Below, in pieces: positions 1-7,590 of a stretch of 12,554 nucleotides of DNA. The notes under the pieces were generated by a model. It was not told where the DNA came from and ran no database searches. It saw only the letters and a list, made by a program, of their open reading frames with translations. A program made the position numbers and the translations under genes. Each line of letters starts with the position of its first letter. Position 1 is the stretch's first letter. The stretch comes from CAZLYX01 sp964563885 (GTDB taxonomy: Bacteria > Pseudomonadota > Gammaproteobacteria > Burkholderiales > Neisseriaceae), in the NCBI GenBank assembly GCA_964563885.1, contig CAZLYX010000049.1, positions 1-12,554 of the forward strand. Direction: 5' to 3'.

Positions 1-306
1 GCGGCAAAGTGCGATATTGTGATTGTGGTTGGATCGCCCAATAGCTCAAACAGCAATCGCTTACGTGAGGTGGCGTCATTGTTGGGAGTAGATGCTTATA
101 TGGTGGACAACGTAGGCTACTTGAAACCAGAATGGTTTGAAGGCAAAAAAAATGTAGGCATAACTGCTGGCGCTTCAGCACCAGAAATCTTGGTTCAAGA
201 AGTGATTGATATGGTTAGCAGCTGGGGGCACGATACTGTGCATGAAGTACAAGGCACAGAAGAGAGCATTGTTTTTGCTTTGCCCAAACTATTGCGTAAA
301 GAGTAA
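1..306 (+). CDS. ispH: 4-hydroxy-3-methylbut-2-enyl diphosphate reductase (IspH/LytB), 3' part only
   Basis: This is the C-terminal ~101 residues of IspH, the [4Fe-4S] enzyme that makes IPP and DMAPP in the last step of the MEP isoprenoid pathway in the cytosol. The reading frame is open from base 1, so the gene begins outside the window; the GTG at 19 is internal. Two substrate-binding signatures of the family are visible: GSPNSSNSNRL near the left edge and TAGASAPEILVQEV further on, followed by the usual ending ESIVFALPKLLRKE. The cluster-ligand cysteines known from E. coli lie upstream of the window. An A8 tract (145-152) and an 11/12 match to the uptake sequence (114-125) lie inside the gene. 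No terminator is visible between it and trkA 95 bp downstream. Identification is secure; only the N-terminal part is missing from view. Confidence 0.96.
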   Translation, partial: AAKCDIVIVVGSPNSSNSNRLREVASLLGVDAYMVDNVGYLKPEWFEGKKNVGITAGASAPEILVQEVIDMVSSWGHDTVHEVQGTEESIVFALPKLLRKE

Positions 307-401
307 CAGCTTTTATGCAGATAAGCGTTGCTAAATACCGCCATCTAAACTGTTAATTTAGTTTAAAATATCGACTTAAGTATTTTATTGAAGATGCTAA
401 C

Positions 402-1802
402 GTGAAAATCTTAATTTTAGGTAGCGGCCAAGTAGGCTCGACAATTGCGCGTAATCTTGCCACATTACACAATAATGATGTCACCATCATTGATATCGAC
501 CGCGAAGCGCTGAAAAGCATTGGCAGTAAATTGGATGTACAAACTGTGGTGGGTAATGGCGCATCACCGAAGGTGCTTGAGCATGCTGGCGCAGCAGATG
601 CGGACTTATTGCTGGCATTGACACGCAGCGATGAAACCAACTTGGTGGCCTGTAAAATGGCAGCTGAGTTGTTTAATATACCCAACCGCATCGCCCGAGT
701 GCGTCAAAGTGATTATTTAGAATACTCTACTCAAAACGAAAATATACCTACCAGTTTAGATGTGTTTTCTGTTACTGAATCTATTTGCCCTGAACAATTG
801 GTTACTGAGCGCTTGATGGGCTTACTGAATTACACCAGTGCTTTGCAGGTTTTGCGTTTCGCTGATGATAAAGCACGGATGGTGGTGGTGCAGGCTCACA
901 AAGGTGGCTTGCTGGTCAATAAAGAAATCTCTCAGATTAATCAACATTTGCCAGATGGTGTTGATTGCCAAATTTGCGCTATTTATCGTAATAATCGCCT
1001 GATTGTGCCTTCTGCGGAAACGATTGTAATAGAAGGTGACGAAGTGTTTGTGTTGGCTGATAGCCGTTATGTGGCTACGATTATGCGTGAATTACGGCCA
1101 TTTGAGCAACGTACTCGTCGTGTCCTGATTGCTGGTGGCGGCAATATTGGTTATCGCCTCGCTAAGCAGATGGAAAACAAATACGATATTAAAATTATCG
1201 AATTCAATGAGCAAAGGGCGGAATGGTTGTCTGAAAAACTTGACCGCACTTTGGTGTTGCATGGCTCAGCCACCGATGAAAATTTGTTGAATGAAGAGTA
1301 TATCGATGAAATTGATGTGTTTTGTGCAGTCACCAATGATGATGAAAATAACATCATGTCTAGCCTACTGGCCAAAGATTTGGGTGCAAAACGAGTCATT
1401 ACCATTATTAACCGTTCGCGCTATGTTGATTTACTTGAAGGCAATCAAATTGATATTGTAGTGTCGCCACATTTAGTGACCATCGGTTCAATTTTGGCAC
1501 ATATCCGCCGTGGTGATGTAGTAGCGGTGCACCCGCTGCGCCGTGGTACGGCAGAAGCGATTGAAGTAGTGGTTCATGGTGATCCCAAAACATCTTCTTT
1601 AGTGGGTCGGCGGGTCTCAGAAGTGAAATGGCCAGCAGGTTGTTATTTTGCTGCTTTGGTGCGTGGTGACGAAGTGATTATGGGGCACAAAGAAGATGCT
1701 GTTATGGCCGAAGGTGACCATATTGTATTTTTTGTTTCGCGTCGCCGAGTGTTGCGTGAGTTAGAAAAACTGATTCAGGTCAAGATGGGCTTCTTCGGCT
1801 AA
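402..1802 (+). CDS. trkA: Trk system potassium uptake protein TrkA
   Basis: TrkA is the cytosolic peripheral subunit that binds NAD(H) and gates the TrkH K+ channel. The 466-residue protein has the full duplicated architecture of the long TrkA type. It has a first Rossmann RCK_N domain starting MKILILGSGQVG (GxGxxG at 7-12, acidic residues D31 and D33 after beta-2) and then a first RCK_C domain. A second Rossmann domain follows with GGGNIG at 245-250, and then a second RCK_C domain to the end. The start is GTG at 402; it gives the family-typical N-terminus beginning at the first beta strand. The ribosome binding site is weak (GAAGA at 390-394). trkH follows 47 bp downstream in the same direction with no terminator, so the two probably form an operon. 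Length is close to E. coli TrkA (458 residues). No defects are seen. Confidence 0.96.
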   Translation: MKILILGSGQVGSTIARNLATLHNNDVTIIDIDREALKSIGSKLDVQTVVGNGASPKVLEHAGAADADLLLALTRSDETNLVACKMAAELFNIPNRIARVRQSDYLEYSTQNENIPTSLDVFSVTESICPEQLVTERLMGLLNYTSALQVLRFADDKARMVVVQAHKGGLLVNKEISQINQHLPDGVDCQICAIYRNNRLIVPSAETIVIEGDEVFVLADSRYVATIMRELRPFEQRTRRVLIAGGGNIGYRLAKQMENKYDIKIIEFNEQRAEWLSEKLDRTLVLHGSATDENLLNEEYIDEIDVFCAVTNDDENNIMSSLLAKDLGAKRVITIINRSRYVDLLEGNQIDIVVSPHLVTIGSILAHIRRGDVVAVHPLRRGTAEAIEVVVHGDPKTSSLVGRRVSEVKWPAGCYFAALVRGDEVIMGHKEDAVMAEGDHIVFFVSRRRVLRELEKLIQVKMGFFG

Positions 1803-1849
1803 GGGCGCAAATAAGTGCTGTTTACTTATGTGCCAGAGCATCCAATATT

Positions 1850-3304
1850 ATGTATAAAATCATTCCAATCATTCATGTATTGTCCAAGTTGGGCGTATTG
1901 TTTTCGTTGTTGTTGTTGGTGCCCACTTTCGTATCTTACATATTCTTAGACGATGCATTCATTGCATTTAGCCAAACGGCAGGGGTAACTATTGTTTCCT
2001 CAGTGTCGATTTGGTTGGCTACTTTACGCTTTAACCGAGAGTTACGCGCGCGTGATGGATTTACGCTGGTGGTGATGTTGTGGCTTGGTTTTGCTTTAGT
2101 AGCATCGATGCCGTTTTACTTGTATTTCCCAAACATGAGTTTTACCGATGCATTTTTTGAAGCAATGTCTGGACTAACGACGACCGGCGCTTCAGTCATT
2201 AGCAGTTTAGATACGTTAGCGCCATCATTGAATTTTTGGCGCCATATGCTTAATTGGCTCGGTGGCATGGGTATTATTGTGTTGGCTGTGGCTATTTTGC
2301 CTATGTTGGGGGTAGGTGGTACGCAGATGTTCAGGGCGGAAATTCCTGGCATTGATAAAGAAAGCAAGTTGGCACCACGCATTTCGCAAATCGCCAAACG
2401 ATTATGGTTTATCTACGTTTTGTTTACAATGTTGACAGCGTTGGCGCTCAATGTAGCGGGCATGCATTGGTTTGATGCTATTTGTCATGCAATGTCTACG
2501 TTTTCTCTAGGTGGATTTTCCACGCATGACAACAGTGTTAGTTATTTTGACTCTGTAGGTGTGGAGATGGTTATTATAGTGGGCACTGTGCTGGGTGGCA
2601 TTAACTTTGCCACTCACTTTGCTGTATTTCGAAATCGTTCTTGGCGAAATTATTTGCGTGATGAAGAGGCGCGCACAATGATTTTTATGCTGGTGGGCAG
2701 CATTGTGTTGGCGAGTCTTTATTTGTGGTACAAAGGTTTTTATAGCCTAAGCGATGCGTTTCGCTACGTGAGTTTTAACTTTGTTTCTATTGGCTTAGCC
2801 AGTGGTTTTGCCAATGCAGACTTTAATCAATGGCCACTTCTGGTGTCTTTATGGATGTTTTTTCTTTCTAACATATTGGCAAACGCTGGCTCAATGGGTG
2901 GCGGTGCCAAAATGGCGCGTGCAATGGTGTTGTTTAAATTTAGTTTGCGCGAAATGACTTTATTACTGCATCCGAATGCTGTGCGTACGGTAAAACTCAA
3001 TGGCCGCACCATTTCTGAGCGCACGGCGTTGGCGGTAATGGGCTTTATTTTTGTTTACTTCATGACCGTGGTTGTGTTTACATTTTCATTAATGATTAGT
3101 GGTTTAGACTTTGTGTCTTCGCTTACAGCAACGATTGCTTGTATTACCAACGCTGGTCCAGGGTTGGGTGCAGTGGGACCCGCTGGTAATTATGCTCAGC
3201 TAACTGATGTGCAAAAATGGCTGTGTACATCGGTGATGTTGCTGGGTCGTTTAGAAATATTTACAGTATTTGTTTTGTTTACGCCCGCTTATTGGAAAAA
3301 ATAA
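1850..3304 (+). CDS. trkH: Trk system potassium uptake membrane protein TrkH
   Basis: TrkH is the inner-membrane K+ channel subunit partnered by TrkA. The 484 residues are strongly hydrophobic and contain the four M1-P-M2 repeats of the TrkH/KtrB/HKT superfamily. The selectivity-filter glycines can be followed through the protein: TTTGAS (111-116), SLGGFST (219-225), LASGF (316-320) and NAGPG (434-438). The C-terminal LGRLEIFTVFVLFTPAYW is a strong family signature. The second and third filter segments read SLGG and ASGF rather than the commoner STGG/TTGF, but the glycines are kept. The ATG at 1850 gives a normal N-terminus; no good Shine-Dalgarno precedes it, so translation may depend on trkA. 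A DUS-containing terminator follows directly, so the trkAH unit ends here. Confidence 0.96.
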   Translation: MYKIIPIIHVLSKLGVLFSLLLLVPTFVSYIFLDDAFIAFSQTAGVTIVSSVSIWLATLRFNRELRARDGFTLVVMLWLGFALVASMPFYLYFPNMSFTDAFFEAMSGLTTTGASVISSLDTLAPSLNFWRHMLNWLGGMGIIVLAVAILPMLGVGGTQMFRAEIPGIDKESKLAPRISQIAKRLWFIYVLFTMLTALALNVAGMHWFDAICHAMSTFSLGGFSTHDNSVSYFDSVGVEMVIIVGTVLGGINFATHFAVFRNRSWRNYLRDEEARTMIFMLVGSIVLASLYLWYKGFYSLSDAFRYVSFNFVSIGLASGFANADFNQWPLLVSLWMFFLSNILANAGSMGGGAKMARAMVLFKFSLREMTLLLHPNAVRTVKLNGRTISERTALAVMGFIFVYFMTVVVFTFSLMISGLDFVSSLTATIACITNAGPGLGAVGPAGNYAQLTDVQKWLCTSVMLLGRLEIFTVFVLFTPAYWKK

Positions 3305-3314
3305 CTTATCAGTT

Positions 3315-3359
3315 AAAGGCTACCTGAAATCTGTTTATTAAGGTTTCAGGTAGCCTTTT
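3315..3359 (+). terminator. DUS-pair hairpin ending trkAH
   Basis: AGGCTACCTGAA at 3317-3328 and its exact complement at 3345-3356 form a 15-bp stem (3315-3329 with 3344-3358), with the second arm running into TTTT. It starts about 10 bp after the trkH stop. Inverted uptake-sequence pairs acting as Rho-independent terminators are well known in Neisseria; function here is inferred. Confidence 0.85.
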
Positions 3360-3371
3360 ATGGTACAAAAG

Positions 3372-3389
3372 AGCTGGTTTAAATCAGCT
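3372..3389. repeat. Imperfect 18-bp palindrome upstream of ltgA
   Basis: AGCTGGTTTAAATCAGCT is self-complementary apart from one G/T position pair. It lies about 150 bp upstream of the ltgA start, after the trkH terminator, so it could be an operator. No promoter elements were recognised close enough to support that, and in AT-rich DNA it could be chance. Confidence 0.25.
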
Positions 3390-3538
3390 ACGGTAGTGTG
3401 AAATAGTTTTAAATTTTATAAAAAGTGTTTTAATCGACTTAGATGTATAGAAAGTGTAAAAAATAACCCTTTCATGCGACATTTTTTCTCAACATCGCTT
3501 AAAATCGATTACTTACACATTCTCTTACGGAATTAACG

Positions 3539-5383
3539 ATGACTCTCAATAAACGTTCGTTACGTTACACGCTCATTGCCTCTGCTGTATTCACTGTGGC
3601 GGCTTGTTCTTCTTCAGAACAGGTTTTAGAACCCATTAAAAAAAGCACGCCCAGCGCTACAGTTAGCTCACGAGCCACTGAATCTGCCTCTAAAACATTA
3701 AGTGATTACAACAGCTACCAATACGCACTTGATGCTGCCAAGAGAGGTGATGACATTGTACCCGCACAATTTTTGAGCCGCCAAGAGCACAGCGCCATGG
3801 GCGAATCAGTGCGTAACGAATGGTTGAAAAGCTTAGCCAGTCGCAATGATTGGAGCCAATTTAAACAACAATATGCTCAGCTTGCAGCTGAAGGCCGCAC
3901 TCAAGAAGTGCAATGTTATGCCGAATACAACAGCGGCGAATTTGGTAAGTTGGCGACAAGCTTGATTAAAGAGCTTGGTCGTCTGCCACAAGGTTGTAAT
4001 GTATTGCTAGAAACTGCTGCTGCACGTGGTGCTTTGAATCAAAATGATGCTTGGCGACGTGTGCGTGGGCTGATTAGCAATAATCAAATTACCGATGCTC
4101 GTAAATTAGCCTCAGCATTAGGCAGCCCTTTAGATGGTGGCAGTGGCCAAGGTGCGCAAGAAAACTTGTTGCGTGACATTATCAGCACAGCCGCTCAGAA
4201 AGAAATGTCCTCAGCTAATAAACTATCAGCACTTTCAGGTAGCCTTAGCCGTGCGCAAAGCGGTTTTGCTTGGGGTGTATTAGGCACTGTGCAAGCACGA
4301 AATCAAAACATGCAAACAGCGTTGCAGTATTTCCGTCAAGCCGATCGTCAACAATTAAGCCATGATCAGTTTGAATGGTATGCTCGTGCCGCATTGCGCT
4401 TGCAACAATGGAAAGAGTTGGGTGATGTTATCGAGACAATGCCCGCAGACTTGAAAAAAGACCCAACTTGGCAATATTGGTTGGCGCGCAGCTATGCTGT
4501 TGCCGGCAAACGTGGTGATGCAGAAGCTTTATACCGACAGGCAGCTGCTTCGGGTCGTAATTTTTACGCTGTGTTGTCGACTGAAGAATTGGGCGACCGT
4601 ATTAACACGCGTAATAATGTTGGCGATGCAAGCAAAGCCGATGTACGCCGTTTAGCCAGCGATGGTGCGATTGATCGATCAATAAATTTGTTTAAAGCCA
4701 GCCAAAATAGTGGCGATTGGAAGATGCGTCGTCAAGCCCAAGCGGAATGGCGCTATGCTACTCGTGGTGCAAACGAAGATACTTTATTGGCTGGAGCACA
4801 ATTGGCGTTTGATACAGGCTTTTTTGAAATGGCGATTAATAGTGCCGATCGCACTGATCAGAAACTAAATTACAATTTGCGCTATATTTCACCATTTCGT
4901 AACATCACTGAGCGATATGCTGCTGAAGCAAGTGTCGATCCTGCTTGGGTGTATGGTTTGATTCGTCAGGAAAGCCGCTTTATGATTGGGGCGAAATCAG
5001 TTGTAGGCGCAGCAGGACTAATGCAAGTTATGCCCGCTACTGCCCGTGAAATTGCCGGCAAAATAGGTATGGATGCTGCCGAATTACACACAATGGATGG
5101 CAATATTCGCATGGGAACTTGGTATTTAGGTGATGCTAAGCGCCGTTTAAGCAATGATGAAGTGATGGCCACTGCTGGATATAATGCTGGTCCGTCACGT
5201 GCGCGAAAATGGCAAGCTAATATGCCGCTAGAAGGCGCTATTTATGCTGAAACCATTCCGTTTACAGAAACGCGCGATTATGTAAAAAAAGTAATGACTA
5301 ATGCCACATATTACGCCAGCTTGTTTAATGAGCCACAAACTTCGCTAAAGCAGCGCATGGGCACAGTGCCGGCGCGTTATTGA
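3539..5383 (+). CDS. ltgA: Outer-membrane lipoprotein lytic transglycosylase, LtgA/Slt70 family
   Basis: This enzyme cleaves the MurNAc-GlcNAc bond of peptidoglycan non-hydrolytically, giving 1,6-anhydro-muropeptides. The N-terminus has basic residues, a hydrophobic core and the lipobox VAAC with C23, so the product is predicted to be a periplasm-facing lipoprotein, as described for neisserial LtgA. A long alpha-helical region with TPR-like character (about 60-450) corresponds to the Slt70 superhelical ring. The C-terminal family-1 SLT domain has the catalytic glutamate in RQESRF (E478), then GLMQVMPATA (493-502) and AGYNAGP (546-552). The 614-residue length and position of the glutamate match, from memory, neisserial LtgA (about 616 residues, Glu near 481). 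The RBS ACGGA lies 7 bp before the ATG. An exact DUS copy sits inside the gene (4234-4245). An LprI-family gene follows after 42 bp with no terminator and is probably co-transcribed. Confidence 0.93.
   Translation: MTLNKRSLRYTLIASAVFTVAACSSSEQVLEPIKKSTPSATVSSRATESASKTLSDYNSYQYALDAAKRGDDIVPAQFLSRQEHSAMGESVRNEWLKSLASRNDWSQFKQQYAQLAAEGRTQEVQCYAEYNSGEFGKLATSLIKELGRLPQGCNVLLETAAARGALNQNDAWRRVRGLISNNQITDARKLASALGSPLDGGSGQGAQENLLRDIISTAAQKEMSSANKLSALSGSLSRAQSGFAWGVLGTVQARNQNMQTALQYFRQADRQQLSHDQFEWYARAALRLQQWKELGDVIETMPADLKKDPTWQYWLARSYAVAGKRGDAEALYRQAAASGRNFYAVLSTEELGDRINTRNNVGDASKADVRRLASDGAIDRSINLFKASQNSGDWKMRRQAQAEWRYATRGANEDTLLAGAQLAFDTGFFEMAINSADRTDQKLNYNLRYISPFRNITERYAAEASVDPAWVYGLIRQESRFMIGAKSVVGAAGLMQVMPATAREIAGKIGMDAAELHTMDGNIRMGTWYLGDAKRRLSNDEVMATAGYNAGPSRARKWQANMPLEGAIYAETIPFTETRDYVKKVMTNATYYASLFNEPQTSLKQRMGTVPARY
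4234..4245 (-). other. Intragenic DNA uptake sequence in ltgA
   Basis: TTCAGGTAGCCT is the exact complement of the 12-mer AGGCTACCTGAA found in the terminators of this window. It lies in frame inside ltgA and encodes part of a Ser-Gly-Ser-Leu stretch in the helical region. It has no inverted partner nearby, so it is not a terminator and probably serves only for DNA uptake. Confidence 0.85.
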
Positions 5384-5425
5384 TTTGCCGTTAAAAGTGA
5401 TAATTTAAATTTAAAAGGAATCAAA

Positions 5426-5818
5426 ATGAAAAAGCTTATTTTAGCGTGTGTAATTTCAGCTCTTTCAAGCTTAGCATGTGCGGCAGATACGCAATACTCT
5501 AAAACCTATGATGCTTGTATTAATGAAGCTACATCTAATTCTGATATGCGAGACTGCATTGGTACAGAGTATCGCAAGCAAGATGCAAGGCTTGGTAAAG
5601 TGTATAACCAATTAAAAGAGGAGTTAAATGTTGAGCGTAAACAAAAGCTCTTAGTTGCGCAGCGCCTTTGGATTAAATATCGTGATGCAAATAGTGGCTT
5701 TGCTATCCACTCTGATTCAGGCACTCAGGATTATATAACAGCCAATATGATTTCTCTGGAGATGACAAAAAGCAGAGCTGATGAATTAACTGGTTTTTTA
5801 GCTGAGACACGTGAATAG
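5426..5818 (+). CDS. LprI/DUF1311-family small exported protein
   Basis: This 130-residue protein has a clear Sec signal peptide (KK, hydrophobic core, cleavage predicted after ACA near residue 19). A lipidation reading at C18 is possible, but the lipobox is poor. The mature part matches the LprI N-terminal/DUF1311 family: C31 and C44 frame a helical hairpin start, followed by EYRKQDARLGKVYNQL and LLVAQRLWIKYRD (76-87), then a final TKSRADEL segment. The family is named after a mycobacterial lysozyme inhibitor, but the function of most members is unknown. In most members I recall, further cysteines follow the W-x-x-YRD motif and precede the final T-x-x-R segment; both are absent here. The RBS AAGGA (5415-5419) is well spaced. 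Lying 42 bp behind ltgA without a terminator, it is likely in the same transcript, which suggests a periplasmic cell-wall role (inference). Confidence 0.82.
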   Translation: MKKLILACVISALSSLACAADTQYSKTYDACINEATSNSDMRDCIGTEYRKQDARLGKVYNQLKEELNVERKQKLLVAQRLWIKYRDANSGFAIHSDSGTQDYITANMISLEMTKSRADELTGFLAETRE

Positions 5819-5836
5819 TTAAATTAAAAACAGCTT

Positions 5837-5890
5837 AAAAGGCTACCTGAAAGTAAAAACTTATTTAAGTTTTCTTTCAGGTAGCCTTTT
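5837..5890. terminator. Bidirectional DUS-pair hairpin between the LprI-like gene and tsaD
   Basis: AGGCTACCTGAA (5840-5851) and its complement (5876-5887) form a stem of about 17 bp (5837-5853 with 5874-5890). On the plus strand it ends in TTTT plus a T-rich stretch. On the minus strand the other arm also runs into TTTT, so it can terminate both the ltgA unit and tsaD, which converge here. Confidence 0.85.
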
Positions 5891-6020
5891 TATTGTGAGT
5901 TTATTTGGTTTTTAGTTCAAACTGCTATTGTGTCAAGTTGTGAAAAAATCATTTAATAGTAGCGCAAAAGCCAATATGTAAATTGATAAACAGCATAAAA
6001 CTTGGTTTGAGTTTTAAAAC

Positions 6021-7106
6021 TTAAGAATTCTGCACTTTATTCACAATATCAGTGAGCGGCCAGCGCGGTTTAACCTCAAAAGCGCCTGCTGGCTGAGGTG
6101 TTTGAATACTCAAGCGCATCGCGCCTGCAAAAGCAATCATGGCACCGTTATCAGTGCATAAAGAGAGTGGCGGAAAAAATACCTGTATGGCTTCGGCGGG
6201 TGGTTTAACTTGATGCTTAGGCACAGATTGGCGCACGCTCAAGTTATTTAGTTCTTGGCGCAGTTTCCAGTTTGCACCCACACCGCCAGCCACTACTAAA
6301 GTACGAAACCCTGTATCGAGCAGTGCTTGCTTAGATTTGGCAACCAACACTTCAATAACAGCGTCTTGAAATGCTCGGCAAATATCGTTGCGAGTTGATT
6401 CTGGTAAATCATGACAACCAGTTTGTTGGCGCACTTTTTGAACAGCGGTTAACACCGCTGTTTTCAAGCCTGAAAAGCTCATTTGTAAATCATGTGAATG
6501 CAGCATTGGCCGTGGGAAATTATAAACATCGGGTGTGCCCAATTTAGCTAATTCTGAAAGCTGTGCGCCACCAGGATAGGGCAGGCCGAGCAGCTTAGCG
6601 GTTTTATCAAATGCTTCGCCCGCCGCATCATCAACACTTTCACCCAACAAGGTGTAATCACCAATGCCACGCACAGACATTAATTGGCTGTGTCCACCAG
6701 AAACCAATAACGCCACAAAAGGAAATTCTGGCTGTATATCGGCCAATAAGGGCGATAACAAATGGCCTTCTAGGTGATGCACGGGCAATACTGGTTTGCC
6801 AAGCGCAAACGCCAGCGCGTTAGCAAAGCTTGTGCCTGCCAACAGTGCGCCGCTTAAACCAGGGCCTTGAGTGAACGCGATAGCATCAATATCAGCATAG
6901 CTTTTGCCCGCTTCGGCCAAGCAGGCTTGGGTGAGCGGCACTAAACGGCGGATATGGTCGCGGCTGGCCAGCTCAGGCACTACGCCGCCATATTGAGCGT
7001 GCATGGCTATTTGAGTGTGCAACTGATTGCCAATCAGACCGAGATTAGTGTCATAAAGTGCGACACCGGTTTCGTCGCAAGAAGATTCAATACCTAATAC
7101 CAACAT
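6021..7106 (-). CDS. tsaD: tRNA N6-adenosine threonylcarbamoyltransferase TsaD
   Basis: TsaD transfers the threonylcarbamoyl group to A37 of ANN-decoding tRNAs, working in the cytosol with TsaB and TsaE. The 361-residue protein starts with the family N-terminus LGIESSCDETGVA. It shows the metal-binding HHLEGH motif (H111 and H115), the nucleotide-loop SGGHSQ (136-141), ESVDDAAGEAFDK (156-168), VVAGGVGAN (271-279) and the C-terminal metal aspartate in CTDNGAMIAFAG (D319). It is about 20 residues longer than E. coli TsaD, mostly because of an extra stretch near 288-310 before CTDN; I recall similar extra length in Neisseria. The ATG at 7106 is preceded by a weak RBS: the closest AGG is inside a solo DUS copy 12 nt upstream. 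The gene converges on the ltgA unit. Identification is secure. Confidence 0.97.
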   Translation of the reverse strand: MLVLGIESSCDETGVALYDTNLGLIGNQLHTQIAMHAQYGGVVPELASRDHIRRLVPLTQACLAEAGKSYADIDAIAFTQGPGLSGALLAGTSFANALAFALGKPVLPVHHLEGHLLSPLLADIQPEFPFVALLVSGGHSQLMSVRGIGDYTLLGESVDDAAGEAFDKTAKLLGLPYPGGAQLSELAKLGTPDVYNFPRPMLHSHDLQMSFSGLKTAVLTAVQKVRQQTGCHDLPESTRNDICRAFQDAVIEVLVAKSKQALLDTGFRTLVVAGGVGANWKLRQELNNLSVRQSVPKHQVKPPAEAIQVFFPPLSLCTDNGAMIAFAGAMRLSIQTPQPAGAFEVKPRWPLTDIVNKVQNS

Positions 7107-7112
7107 GTAAAC

Positions 7113-7124
7113 AGGCTACCTGAA
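7113..7124 (+). other. Solo DNA uptake sequence in the tsaD leader
   Basis: This is an exact AGGCTACCTGAA copy without an inverted partner, starting 7 bp beyond the tsaD start codon. In the tsaD sense it reads TTCAGGTAGCCT, so it lies where the ribosome binding site would be expected. It may supply a weak, distant AGG Shine-Dalgarno element. Confidence 0.85.
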
Positions 7125-7491
7125 AAAAACTAAAGACTTATTTTAACGGATTTTGCTGCGTTACACCTTAGTAAAGCTGTGTTTAGCTGAAAATACGTTT
7201 TGGTATTATGCTAATTATATTAATAATTAAAAAATAAGCATCAACAATGTTGTTCTTACTTTAATACTAAATATAAAAACCAAGTGATTTTATATTCCGA
7301 AATATGATTGGTTTATTTGGAAATGAATAACGCTACATTGGATTGAGTTAATGCTTTGCAAGCATCATTAAGGTTCAATTTTTATCTAGATTGCCTGAGA
7401 GTGGTTTTAAAGGCTGATGGAAATAAATATTAAGTTGATCAAGTATTTTTATTTAAGATTTAATAAAGTATTCAGTATTCTTAAAATAAAG

Positions 7492-7540
7492 AAGCTATCT
7501 GAATCTTTAACCTCTTTAAGGTTTTGCGTTCAGGTAGCTT
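7492..7540 (-). terminator. Decayed DUS-pair hairpin downstream of the MliC-like gene
   Basis: AAGCTATCTGAA (7492-7503) and TTCAGGTAGCTT (7529-7540) pair over 12 bases with one G-U wobble. They are two-mismatch and one-mismatch versions of the uptake sequence. In the minus direction the hairpin follows the stop codon by about 50 bp and runs into a T-rich stretch (complement of 7481-7491), so it probably terminates the small gene at 7591-7974. Confidence 0.65.
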
Positions 7541-7590
7541 GTTAAGTTTTTGATACTTATTTAGCAATTAAGCCAGCTAAACCCGCTAAC

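Larger units (their letters stand above)
7107..7590. other. Gene-poor AT-rich intergenic region between tsaD and the MliC-like gene
   Basis: I see no coding gene, tRNA or mobile element in these 484 bp. It holds a solo DUS (7113-7124) next to tsaD, presumably the tsaD promoter, and the decayed DUS hairpin at 7492-7540. It also has a partly nested dyad at 7348-7371, where TTAATG pairs with CATTAA and ATGCTT with AAGCAT. As tsaD (-) runs away from it and the MliC-like gene (-) runs towards it, only one promoter is strictly needed. Confidence 0.6.

Noticed and set aside
1151..1593. Antisense open frames inside trkA, and similar ones inside trkH, gap and tsaD
   Set aside because: They have no recognisable domains or ribosome binding sites and run against well-conserved genes; they are frame shadows.
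6441..6462. Perfect 9-bp inverted repeat inside tsaD resembling a terminator
   Set aside because: It arises from a repeated Thr-Ala-Val in the protein (TAVLTAV) and lies mid-gene, without a long T run in the sense direction.
7390..7422. Partial uptake-like pieces TTGCCTGAG and AGGCTGATGG
   Set aside because: Too many mismatches to the 12-mer and no pairing with each other; expected by chance.
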